Origin: Deltaproteobacteria bacterium
GTDB taxonomy: Bacteria > Bdellovibrionota > UBA1018 > UBA923
Assembly (NCBI GenBank): GCA_016194725.1
Contig: JACQAW010000136.1
Coordinates: 1 to 12,206, forward strand
Direction: 5' to 3'
DNA length: 12,206 nucleotides
Shown here: positions 1-7,026 of the stretch, one piece after another
How positions within the stretch are numbered: position 1 is the first letter of the stretch
Layout: the number at the start of each line of letters is the position of its first letter
Translations under genes and position numbers: made by a program
The notes under the pieces: generated by a model
Told to the model about the DNA's origin: nothing
The model's input: only the letters and a program-made list of their open reading frames with translations
The model's database searches: none

Positions 1-322
1 AATGCTTGGAACCGGCGTGCGTACTTTCAATTTCCATCGTGAGCGTATCACCCTGCAGCCGCACGATCTTGAATTTCGAGAAGCCCATCGACTCCGGTTC
101 ACCCTTTTCGTTTTTCAGGGTGGTCGCGACAATCGCCCATTGCCCTGCCTTGAGGGGCATCTTGACCCGTGTTGAGGCCGGCAGCACACGCTTGGTTGTA
201 AATGCGACAGCCGCCTGTTTTTCAAGAAAGTCATCCTTGTCCTGCTGCGTCAGCTTATGCCCACAAGCCGAAACCAATACCGTCATTAGAAGAATCAGAA
301 CCGGAATTTGAAAATTTTTCAC
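1..322 (-). CDS. Putative lipoprotein, 3' end beyond the window
   Basis: Translating the minus strand from a GTG at 322-320 gives an open frame of 107 codons that runs off the left edge. The N-terminus reads VKNFQIPVLILLM, then TVLVSACG: a basic start, a hydrophobic stretch and a lipobox (VSAC) with Cys20 as the residue expected to be lipidated. This predicts export by Sec and processing by signal peptidase II. The rest (from HKLTQQDKDDF) is soluble, with alternating hydrophobic and charged residues, and matches no family I recognise. An in-frame TAG lies six codons upstream and the next internal ATG would cut the signal peptide, so GTG is the only sensible start. There is no Shine-Dalgarno. 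A TTGACC box at 353-358 (minus strand) could be a -35 element, which would make the message nearly leaderless. The lipoprotein class is fairly sure; the function is unknown. Confidence 0.75.
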   Translation of the reverse strand, partial: MKNFQIPVLILLMTVLVSACGHKLTQQDKDDFLEKQAAVAFTTKRVLPASTRVKMPLKAGQWAIVATTLKNEKGEPESMGFSKFKIVRLQGDTLTMEIESTHAGSKH

Positions 323-399
323 GAGGGCAAACGTAAACTATTCGTACGGGCGTGGTCAAGGCGGCAAAGTTGCACTACACTGTGTCTAGGGGAAAAACG

Positions 400-693
400 A
401 TGCCTGAATTTATTTCCAACGAAAATCGTTCCGAACGCGTAACCGATCGGTGGCGGCGGCGTTTTCTGCCACGAACGCAAACCACCGACGATGTCCGTTT
501 TTTTGACCTGCTTCTGGGCAGCCTGCTGCACAACCCGCCTGCGCTGGCCATGCTTGCGGCAGCCGCGGTGGCGCTGGGCCTCTTTGTACAGCACACCGCC
601 TATGAGTCGCGGCAAGCCCAGGCCAATGCCGGCATCGTGCACCCCCAGGCGGTGAACCCCAGCGTGCTGAATCTTCAGAACCAGCGCCAATAG
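400..693 (+). CDS. Small single-pass membrane protein, unknown function
   Basis: A 97-residue protein beginning MPEFISNENRSERV. The frame stays open upstream to 352, but the ATG at 400 is preceded by AGGGGA (388-393) at good spacing, so I choose it. The first 45 residues are polar and arginine-rich (RWRRRF) with a short FFDLLLGSLL stretch. One clear transmembrane segment follows at about residues 49-64 (ALAMLAAAAVALGLFV). The last 33 residues are polar and Gln/Asn-rich (ending NLQNQRQ). By the positive-inside rule the basic N-terminus should be cytoplasmic and the short tail periplasmic. The gene is divergent from the lipoprotein gene, with 77 bp between the starts, and is followed by recQ 74 bp later. 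I recognise no family. The ribosome-binding site and the biased composition make it a probable real gene. Confidence 0.6.
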   Translation: MPEFISNENRSERVTDRWRRRFLPRTQTTDDVRFFDLLLGSLLHNPPALAMLAAAAVALGLFVQHTAYESRQAQANAGIVHPQAVNPSVLNLQNQRQ

Positions 694-767
694 GCCTGCA
701 GCCTATCCAAGCCGAATTGCTGCATTGCTCTGTAATTTGTCACGCTTATTGCTAGTACCCCGGACGA

Positions 768-2785
768 ATGGTAAAAAACCTTACAAACATCTGGAGTAAG
801 CATCTGAAGAATTTATCCGAGCCACAGACGGGTTTCGCATTCACCGATCGCCTCACCGAAAATCTCAACCACCGTCTGAACGATATTTTGCACAACGGAT
901 TTGGCTTCGCCGCGTTTCGCCCTTATCAGGAAGAGGTCTGCCGCACGGCCGCGACAGGTAAAGATCTTTTGCTCGTCATGCCCACGGGCGCGGGCAAGTC
1001 GCTCTGTTATCAAATTCCAGGTTTGGCGCGCCAAGACACCACTCTCGTCATCAGCCCGCTCCTGGCGCTGATCGAAGACCAGGTGGCCAAGCTGCGCGAA
1101 AAAGGTTTCAAGGCCGAACGAATTCATTCCGGCCGCAACCGCGAAGACAGCCGCCAAGTCTGCACCGAATACCTCAAGGGCGAGCTCGATTTTCTTTTTA
1201 TCGCTCCCGAACGCTTGGCGGTGCCCGGCTTTCTCGAAATGCTGGCTCGTCGCAAACCCGCGCTCATTGCGGTCGACGAAGCCCACTGCATCTCGCAATG
1301 GGGCCACGACTTTCGCCCGGAATACCGCATGCTGGGCCAGCGCCTGCCCGTACTCAGGCCGTCACCCATCATCGCGCTCACGGCCACGGCCACGCCCAAG
1401 GTGCAAGACGACATCTGCCAGCAGCTGGGCATGCCCGAAGCCAAGCGGTTCATTCACGGTTTTCGCCGCACCAATATCGCCATTGAGGTGGCCGAGCTCA
1501 ATCCCGGCGAGCGCACCGACGCGGTCCACAAGCTTCTTTCGCCCCCCGAGCGCCGTCCGGCGATCATCTACGCGCCCACCCGCAAAAAAGCTGAAGAAAC
1601 CGCCGAAGATCTGGCGAGGAGCTTCACCGTCGAAACTTATCACGCCGGGCTTTCGGCCAAAGAGCGCGACCGCGTGCAAACCGCTTTTCTGGGCGGCAAG
1701 GCCGACGTCATAGTCGCCACTATCGCTTTCGGCATGGGCATCGACAAGGCCGATGTGCGAACGGTGGCGCACATTTCGCTTCCTGCCAGCGTCGAGGGCT
1801 ATTACCAGGAAATCGGCCGCGCGGGCCGCGACGGCAAAGACTCACGTGCCGTGCTGCTGTATTCGTTCATCGATCGCAAAACCCACGAATTCTTTTACGA
1901 CCGCGATTATCCGAAGCCGGAAATCCTAGACCAGATTTTCAAAGCCACCAACGAGTCGTCGCAGGACCAAGACGAGCTGCAGCAGCGGCTCAAGATGGAC
2001 GCCGACACGTTCGCCAAAGCGCTCGAAAAACTCTGGATTCAAGGCGGCGTGCTCATCGACGCCGACCAACGCGTAATGCGCGGCCAGCCCAGCTGGATGG
2101 CCGCTTACGTTTCGCATTGCAACCACCGCAAGGCCCAGCTGGAGCTGATCACGAAATTCGCCGGCAGCCAGGCGTGCCGCATGCTTTCGCTGGTGAGCTA
2201 CTTTGGCGACCAGGCCGATGGCGGCAAAGTTTGCGGCATCTGCGATTTCTGCGCCCCCCAAACCGTGAAAGTGGGCCTAACCCGGCAGCTGAATCTCGAA
2301 GAGGAAGCCGCGGCAGCCACTATCCTTCGCGCGCTTTCCGACTCCGAAAGTCCTACCAGCGCGTGTCGATCTCTATCGACGGTCTTGCATTGCTACGCTC
2401 GGGCCTGACCGGCCTGGCGGCCAGCGTACGGATTCCCGAAGGGCCCACGCTCAAGTCTGCCAGCCGTTCCAAAAAAACCAAAACCATCCGGCGCGCGAAA
2501 TCTCCGAACACCGCCACCAGCAGCGGCGAGGTGTCGCCCAAAATGCTCGAGGCGCTCAAGGCCTGGCGACTGGCTCAGGCGCGCTCCAAGCGGGTTCCCG
2601 CCTTTCGCATTCTTACCGATCGCGTGCTCATGGGAATCGCCGAGGCGCTGCCCACCGACAACGACAGTCTCATGGCCGTGCACGGCCTAGGGCCCAAGCT
2701 TGTCGAAAAATACGGCCGCGAGATTATTTCAATTGTCGCCGCGGCTAAAACGACAGGCCAACCGACAGCTTTCCGTTTGGAATGA
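768..2785 (+). CDS. recQ: ATP-dependent DNA helicase RecQ, frameshifted
   Basis: RecQ is a 3'-5' DNA helicase that acts at gaps, forks and recombination intermediates. The first frame (768-2408) carries the whole superfamily 2 motor: Q-motif region FRPYQ (50-54), Walker A MPTGAGKS (71-78), SPLLALIEDQV (96-106), DEAH (170-173) followed by the RecQ aromatic loop CISQWGHDFRPEY, LTATATP (204-210), FGMGIDKADVR (321-331) and QEIGRAGRDG (347-356). The zinc-binding cysteines are 470, 489, 492 and 495. After about residue 527 this frame turns to non-RecQ sequence and stops. The expected continuation (KSYQRVSI, then GLTGLAA, and an HRDC domain including EALKAWRLAQARSKRVPAF and VHGLGPKLVEKYG) is in the -1 frame, 2348-2785. 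Adding one A in the run at 2347-2349 restores a 672-residue RecQ. As read, the product is a 546-residue helicase plus zinc domain with a scrambled end. The ATG at 768 has no strong ribosome-binding site. The 3' end overlaps the convergent gene by 41 bp. Confidence 0.93.
2343..2352 (+). other. Frameshift site in recQ
   Basis: The sequence TCCGAAAGTC holds the point where RecQ homology leaves the first frame (codons TCC GAA AGT) and resumes in the -1 frame (AAG TCC TAC CAG). One extra A in the AAA run (2347-2349) gives D-S-E-K-S-Y-Q-R with no gap. A GTG at 2363, in the downstream frame, could in principle start a separate C-terminal polypeptide, but no Shine-Dalgarno precedes it. A lost base in the genome or a homopolymer consensus error are the leading explanations. 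Confidence 0.8.
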
Positions 2786-3500
2786 CGCGCGCACCGTTGA
2801 TGCCGCCCTCCTGCACGACAATCGTCGCGCCGCCTTCCAGCGAAAGACCCATGCCGAAGTAACGCGAAAACCAGTGCACCCACTCGGCCGAAATCAGCGC
2901 ATCCACGCCCCAGCCATTGCTGCTGGAGTCGATGCCGAAAAAGTTCATCGCCCGAACGCCCGCCTTGGGGCCGACGCTGAACTCGTTGCCGGAATATGAA
3001 ACGCTGCCATCGGCATTGGGCTTGCCGTTGACGTTTACGTAGTGCAAAAAGCGCGAGGCCACGTGCGCGCTGAGCGACGAGATGAAGAGTATCGAGCCCG
3101 CGCAAGCGTCGATGCTGATGAACTGCGACGGGTTAGCTTCGAGGCAAAGGCCCACGAAGTCAGGCAGCCCCGAAAAAAAGCTGATTTTCACGTCGACGAT
3201 GCGCTGAAAGGGCAGTCCCTTGAACCAGCCCTTGATCTGGATTTTTTCGGCGGCCGTGACCATGCCGTCTTTCTCCATCTTGTCCAATTTCACTTCGGCT
3301 GCGGCCATGACTTCGGCAGCGTGGTCGCGCATGGTCGCAGATTCAGCCAGGGTGTCCAGGCTCACTGGAGCGACAACCGGAGCAGCTTGCGGCGGAGCCG
3401 CAAAGATTGAATCGTCGGTGTTTGCGGAATGCGCGCAAACCGGCGAGTTGACCAGAAGTGCAAAACTCAGGGCAGCCCGAAAAAGAATGTTCTTCAGCAT
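2745..3500 (-). CDS. Secreted outer-membrane beta-barrel-like protein
   Basis: A 251-residue protein starting MLKNILFRAALSFALLVNS, a Sec signal peptide with likely cleavage near residues 22-26 (CAHSAN). A proline/alanine-rich linker (AAPPQAAPVVAPV) and a charged, probably helical stretch (about 45-85) follow. The C-terminal half has repeated strand-like segments with Gly, aromatic and alternating hydrophobic residues (SVSYSGNEFSVGPKAG, GMGLSLEGGATIVV), ending GKLSVGLSF. A final Phe after alternating hydrophobic residues is typical of barrels inserted by the BAM complex. I recognise no named family. A TTG at 3509 is in frame, but the promoter candidate at 3510-3538 would place transcription start near 3503, favouring the ATG at 3500 and an almost leaderless message, in keeping with the missing Shine-Dalgarno. 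The gene lies 82 bp after the cytochrome gene on the same strand, and its 3' end runs 41 bp into recQ. Confidence 0.7.
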   Translation of the reverse strand: MLKNILFRAALSFALLVNSPVCAHSANTDDSIFAAPPQAAPVVAPVSLDTLAESATMRDHAAEVMAAAEVKLDKMEKDGMVTAAEKIQIKGWFKGLPFQRIVDVKISFFSGLPDFVGLCLEANPSQFISIDACAGSILFISSLSAHVASRFLHYVNVNGKPNADGSVSYSGNEFSVGPKAGVRAMNFFGIDSSSNGWGVDALISAEWVHWFSRYFGMGLSLEGGATIVVQEGGINGARVIPNGKLSVGLSF

Positions 3501-3509
3501 AGGGCGCAA

Positions 3510-3538
3510 GTGATACCATTGTTGACTATAATGATCAA
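3510..3538 (-). promoter_or_regulatory. Candidate extended -10 promoter of the beta-barrel gene
   Basis: On the minus strand: TTGATC (3538-3533), a 17-base spacer, then TATCAC (3515-3510), immediately preceded by TGG, an extended -10 arrangement. Predicted transcription starts about 3503, just before the ATG at 3500. The spacing is exact but the -10 match is partial. Confidence 0.4.
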
Positions 3539-3582
3539 GAAAAGACTAGCGCGCCGAAGCCTCGTGGCTGCGCATTTTATCC

Positions 3583-5496
3583 TTATATTTCAGATAGATA
3601 CTTCTCAATAGCGGTCTTCTCCTTGGTCGTTTTTAGGCCTCCGCCTGGGGGCATCTTGTTGCCGTTGACCTGCTTCATGATGCGGTCTTTGAGGTTTGAA
3701 CCAGGTGCGTTCAGCTCGTAAGACAGCGCCTTGGGGTCGCCGAACGGAAATTTTGGAATCGGAGGATGGGACCCATCGTGGCAGCTGGCACAGGCGAGCA
3801 TCGGATTTCCCACGTTTTGTGCCGCAGCCAAACCTTTGTCGACACTGTCTTGCGGGTCAGAACCCAGCGGTTTGTCATCGACGCCCGGGCACGGGCCCAA
3901 GGTATCAGCGCGCCGCAGTTTTTCGCAAATGCTGGGTGCCTGCATTGCACCTTGGTTCGCGGGAAATTCACGAATCCCGTTGCGGCATTCCTCGGTACCA
4001 TAAACTCGCCGGGCTTCCTGGATGGACTTCTCCACATTGATCGGCTTGTCGCCAGTACTCTCGTAATCGTAACGCAGGCAAACTTCGTCTTCCAACCCCG
4101 GACGGTCTGGATCGATGTAGGACGAAAACGGGTATCTACCGGCGCGCAACGGCGACGACATTAGGACAGCTTCATCTTGCGCAATATCGGCCAAGAGTGC
4201 CTGCGCAAGAAAGGGGCCCAGATGAGTGTCGAAGTCGTTGGTGCGATCGATCGAAAATACTTTCTTGCCGCCATCGAAACGAGTCGAGCTGGGACGATTG
4301 AAAAAATCGTCGGTGTCGGAAATTCCAAGCTTCTGAGTCATGAGCAAAAGCACCGCGGAGTTTCTTACGAATTTGTCGGTCTTCAGCAATGCCGCTTTCG
4401 CGGGATCTGCCTCCACCTCGGTGCGCGTGGGATATCGGTCTGGTGGCTGCAAAGCATAAAGCGCGTAAGCATTCTCCTCTGCCGAGGCATACCTGCCGTT
4501 GCCTTCACGTTTGAATTTTTTGGGCGGTGCCTCGCTCTGGTTTTTCAGCTTTCCATTTACCACTGCACGCTCGGCTCTAAAATCTTCGGACACCGCAATT
4601 CGCGCTTCATTTATCTCGCCCTCATCAAACGGCTGGCAGCTCTTGAGCTCCGGCTTCAAAGCGTTCAACAAACCCGAAAGCAACCGGTACTTTAAGCGGT
4701 CATACCCGGGCGACTCCTTGAGCTTGCGCACCAGGCGTTCGGCGTTTCGCCGAGTGATCGCCATGTTCAGCTTGGCGCTTTTTTCACCCGGGGGCGATTC
4801 GGCATTGAAGCTGAAAGGCTGCCCCTGCTTGAGCGAGGGCACAGGCTGCAGCTGGCTGTACAGCGGATCCTTGGCGGCCTTTGCCGCAAACTGCTTGTAA
4901 TACCCGGCTTCGGGCGTGCCCGGGACGATACGCGAATGGTTGCTGCCGTAAGAGCCTGGCCAGAACGGATACGACGACCAGTTGGGATGGAAGTCTTTGT
5001 CATGGCACTGCGTGCACTTGCCGGTTTCGTCGCTGGGCGACACATGAAAATGCGCCTGATTTTTGCCGTCAAAAATTATCTTGGCCGGGGAATAGCGCTT
5101 CTCTTTGGAATCAAAGCTGATGAACTCCACGCTCGCAGCATCACATCCGGGCGCACCATGTTTGCCCGGAAACGAAACCATCGATTTGCCGTCTTCGCTA
5201 AACAGCACCAGACGTGGGCTGTCCGCGCTTGCGCACTGGGGGCTGCCCGTGTCGTACATCAGCACGTAGTTGGCGCGCATCGACGCCGGCATGCACGCCA
5301 TCAGCTCGGGCGCGCCGCTAACCTCGGGGCAAAACTGGCGCACATCTTCGAATAAATGGTCTGCACGCGGAGAAACCGCGCAGCCACAAACACCCGCTTT
5401 TTGTTTCAGGTAGTCGCCGGCGGCGCTCGTCGTAATCAGCATTCCAATGGCCGCAAGGCGCACCACCGATGCCCCGATTGGAGCTCGATATTTCAC
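3583..5496 (-). CDS. Exported di-haem c-type cytochrome-like protein
   Basis: A 637-residue protein with an N-terminal hydrophobic signal segment (about residues 8-26, SVVRLAAIGMLITTSAAG). It has two CXXCH haem c sites: CTQCH at 161-165, followed by HDKDFHPNW, and CASCH at 569-573 near the C-terminus. After the second site, MPPGG with Met615 is a likely axial ligand, and the tail KEKTAIEKYLSEI is the final helix usual in class I cytochrome c domains. The 400 residues between the sites match no domain I recognise and include FDTHLGPFLAQALLADI. Extra cysteines near the N-terminus (37, 39, 56, 68) may form disulphides. The role is probably periplasmic electron transfer or oxidation; the substrate is unknown. 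The start is GTG 5496, with GGGGGA 5-10 bases upstream and an extended -10 behind it. The next gene on the strand follows after 82 bp with its own promoter candidate, so co-transcription is uncertain. Confidence 0.8.
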   Translation of the reverse strand: MKYRAPIGASVVRLAAIGMLITTSAAGDYLKQKAGVCGCAVSPRADHLFEDVRQFCPEVSGAPELMACMPASMRANYVLMYDTGSPQCASADSPRLVLFSEDGKSMVSFPGKHGAPGCDAASVEFISFDSKEKRYSPAKIIFDGKNQAHFHVSPSDETGKCTQCHDKDFHPNWSSYPFWPGSYGSNHSRIVPGTPEAGYYKQFAAKAAKDPLYSQLQPVPSLKQGQPFSFNAESPPGEKSAKLNMAITRRNAERLVRKLKESPGYDRLKYRLLSGLLNALKPELKSCQPFDEGEINEARIAVSEDFRAERAVVNGKLKNQSEAPPKKFKREGNGRYASAEENAYALYALQPPDRYPTRTEVEADPAKAALLKTDKFVRNSAVLLLMTQKLGISDTDDFFNRPSSTRFDGGKKVFSIDRTNDFDTHLGPFLAQALLADIAQDEAVLMSSPLRAGRYPFSSYIDPDRPGLEDEVCLRYDYESTGDKPINVEKSIQEARRVYGTEECRNGIREFPANQGAMQAPSICEKLRRADTLGPCPGVDDKPLGSDPQDSVDKGLAAAQNVGNPMLACASCHDGSHPPIPKFPFGDPKALSYELNAPGSNLKDRIMKQVNGNKMPPGGGLKTTKEKTAIEKYLSEI

Positions 5497-5514
5497 GGAT
5501 TTCCCCCGTTGAAT

Positions 5515-5523
5515 ATTGTACCA
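5515..5523 (-). promoter_or_regulatory. Candidate extended -10 of the cytochrome gene
   Basis: Minus strand TGG followed by TACAAT (5520-5515), a five-of-six match to the -10 consensus with an upstream TGn. No good -35 is visible at 16-18 bases. The GTG start is 18 bases downstream of the element, with GGGGGA in between. Confidence 0.4.
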
Positions 5524-5623
5524 GAACAGTATGAAATGCCGACATTGAAGAAATGCCTTTATATTTCATTACTTTAAACACTGCGTCTTGCCCGGTTTGC
5601 AAAGCCCCTGCTAGCTTCAACCC

Positions 5624-6451
5624 ATGCGCAGTCGCATCCGAATTCAAGACGAGTTTTTTCGCGCGCTTCCTAAAAAGCCGGGAATCTACTTCATGATCGA
5701 TTCCCGGAACACCATTCTGTACATCGGCAAAGCCAAGAGCCTGCGCGCCCGGCTGATGTCGTACCGAAATGCCAAACCTGGACACACACCCACGCACGTC
5801 CTGGAAATGTTAACCAAGGTTTCGAGCATCCGATGCGAAGAATGCCCCACCGAAGCCGAGGCATTTCTGCGCGAAGGCGAGCTGATTCGCGCCGTGCGCC
5901 CGCCATTCAATATCGCGGGCAACTGGCCCGCAGAGTATTTTTTCATCGGCCTGAAATACGGAAATGGCAAACTCGCCTTCCGGCTCACCAGCCGCGACTG
6001 CGAGCCCGATTACCGCCTTTTTGGCTGCTACAAACATCGCCGCAGAACCAAAAAAGGCTACGCGGCACTGCTGCGCCTGCTTTACGCGGCGCTGACTCTG
6101 AAGCCCCGGTTCTCTTTTCCGGCAAGAATAACGCACGACTCGCCACCTTACGACTACTCGCTGGCCTTTCCCGAAACGTGGCTCGAAAGTCTCAGGCTTT
6201 TCCTGTCGGGAAACAGCCCGCGATTTCTGCATCAGCTCACCGAAGCGATGTTGGCCAACGAAGCGCTTCCCCGGTTTACCTATGGCCCCTTGCAAGCAGA
6301 CCTGGAAACCGCGAGGCAGTTTTACCGGCTCGGGCCCCGCGCCACGCGGCGGCTTCGCCGCAAAAATGGAATGCGGGCAAGGCTGGTCAGCCACGAGTTG
6401 ATGGACAAAATGATCGCCCAGGACTACGCGCCAGTACCTAATTCGAAATAA
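5624..6451 (+). CDS. GIY-YIG nuclease, UvrC N-terminal/Cho-like
   Basis: A 275-residue protein. The first 100 residues form a GIY-YIG endonuclease domain of the UvrC type: PKKPGIYFM (GIY at 20-22), ILYIGKAKSLRARLMSY (YIG at 33-35, conserved Lys and Arg after it), and TEAEAFLREGELIRAVRPPFNI, matching the UvrC segment that carries the catalytic glutamate (Glu84 the best candidate) and ends in the RP.FN turn. The C-terminal UvrC nuclease (RNase H-like) and helix-hairpin-helix domains are absent, and the remaining 175 residues show no domain I know. The length and layout resemble E. coli Cho, a single-incision UvrC homologue in repair, though this is similarity of architecture only. The C-terminus is basic (RRLRRKNGMRARL), suiting DNA binding. 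It is transcribed alone, divergent from the cytochrome gene. No strong Shine-Dalgarno precedes the ATG. Confidence 0.82.
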   Translation: MRSRIRIQDEFFRALPKKPGIYFMIDSRNTILYIGKAKSLRARLMSYRNAKPGHTPTHVLEMLTKVSSIRCEECPTEAEAFLREGELIRAVRPPFNIAGNWPAEYFFIGLKYGNGKLAFRLTSRDCEPDYRLFGCYKHRRRTKKGYAALLRLLYAALTLKPRFSFPARITHDSPPYDYSLAFPETWLESLRLFLSGNSPRFLHQLTEAMLANEALPRFTYGPLQADLETARQFYRLGPRATRRLRRKNGMRARLVSHELMDKMIAQDYAPVPNSK

Positions 6452-6465
6452 ATAGCATTTATTTC
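6445..6465. terminator. Perfect AT-rich inverted repeat at the end of the GIY-YIG gene
   Basis: GAAATAAAT and ATTTATTTC are perfect 9-base arms around an AGC loop. The repeat covers the stop codon of the nuclease gene. The stem is nearly all A:T and no U-tract follows, so it is a poor classical terminator. An operator or a mRNA 3'-end structure is as likely. Confidence 0.35.
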
Positions 6466-6502
6466 AGGTAGTTAAGCGGTAACAGCCAATGGCATTGTAA
6501 TG

Positions 6503-6531
6503 GTTGACTAATTTTGTCTTGAATATGACAA
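6503..6531 (+). promoter_or_regulatory. Promoter of the cysteine-repeat/propeller operon
   Basis: TTGACT (6503-6508), a 17-base spacer and GACAAT (6526-6531). The -35 matches five of six bases and the -10 four of six, with ideal spacing. Transcription would start about 6538, leaving a short leader that holds GGGGGA (6538-6543) just before the ATG at 6549. Confidence 0.5.
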
Positions 6532-6548
6532 TGGTGTTGGGGGACCTC

Positions 6549-7025
6549 ATGCCGCATTCATCTCAATCTGGCCTATCGGGCCGACTCACGTTTTCGGTCG
6601 TGGTTGCACTTGCCGCACTGACCTTTCTGCCAGCTGCTTTCGGAAGGATCACCGTGCGAGGCGAAGATGGCGAAAACTATAAAGGCGCCGGCGATTTCAG
6701 CCCGAAGTGCAAGGCTCTGACCGACCGCTGCTCGGTTTGCTCGGACGGCAAACTAAGACGGCCTGCCAGGGGCAAGGTTCCGGGAACCGAGCTTGCGCTC
6801 ACCGCCTACGAATGCGCCACTAAAGGCAAACAAGTCTTTCGAGTCAAGGGCATCGATAAAGCCGTGGTTTTTCATTTCGGCACCAACCAGCATTGCAAAG
6901 TCATGAGCGATTTTTGCGCGGTTTGCGCCGACGGCACTTATGTTTTCACCGGCGAAAAAATAAAAATTCAGTCCGACCTTTACGAGTGCGCCACAGCCCC
7001 GCGCGTGAAGCTGGGAGGGCTCTAA
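6549..7025 (+). CDS. Exported protein with duplicated four-cysteine motif
   Basis: A 158-residue protein from the ATG at 6549, chosen because GGGGGA sits five bases before it and the promoter candidate lies inside the longer frame that begins at TTG 6504. Residues 12-32 (RLTFSVVVALAALTFLPAAFG) form a signal peptide or anchor. The mature part is an internal duplication. Repeat one is C54-x6-C61-x2-C64, then YECA with C89. Repeat two is C116-x6-C123-x2-C126, then YECA with C147. Each has a C(S/A)VC(S/A)DG core. The eight cysteines suggest four disulphides or two metal or haem sites; there is no CXXCH. I recognise no family. It ends one base before the propeller gene, whose ribosome-binding site (GGGAGGG) lies in its last codons, so the two are probably translated in coupling and work together in the periplasm or at the surface. 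Confidence 0.72.
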   Translation: MPHSSQSGLSGRLTFSVVVALAALTFLPAAFGRITVRGEDGENYKGAGDFSPKCKALTDRCSVCSDGKLRRPARGKVPGTELALTAYECATKGKQVFRVKGIDKAVVFHFGTNQHCKVMSDFCAVCADGTYVFTGEKIKIQSDLYECATAPRVKLGGL

Positions 7026-7026
7026 T

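Noticed and set aside
6..311. Open frame of 101 codons on the plus strand at the left edge
   Set aside because: It is the shadow of the minus-strand lipoprotein, whose lipobox and signal peptide are far more convincing.
2343..2352. Programmed -1 frameshift in recQ at CGA AAG
   Set aside because: CGA AAG is a known -1 slippery site when read in those codons, but here the zero frame reads TCC GAA AGT, so the tRNAs would not re-pair after a slip.
3696..4695. Several plus-strand open frames within 3.7-4.7 kb
   Set aside because: They are antisense to the cytochrome gene and have no recognisable protein character or start signals.
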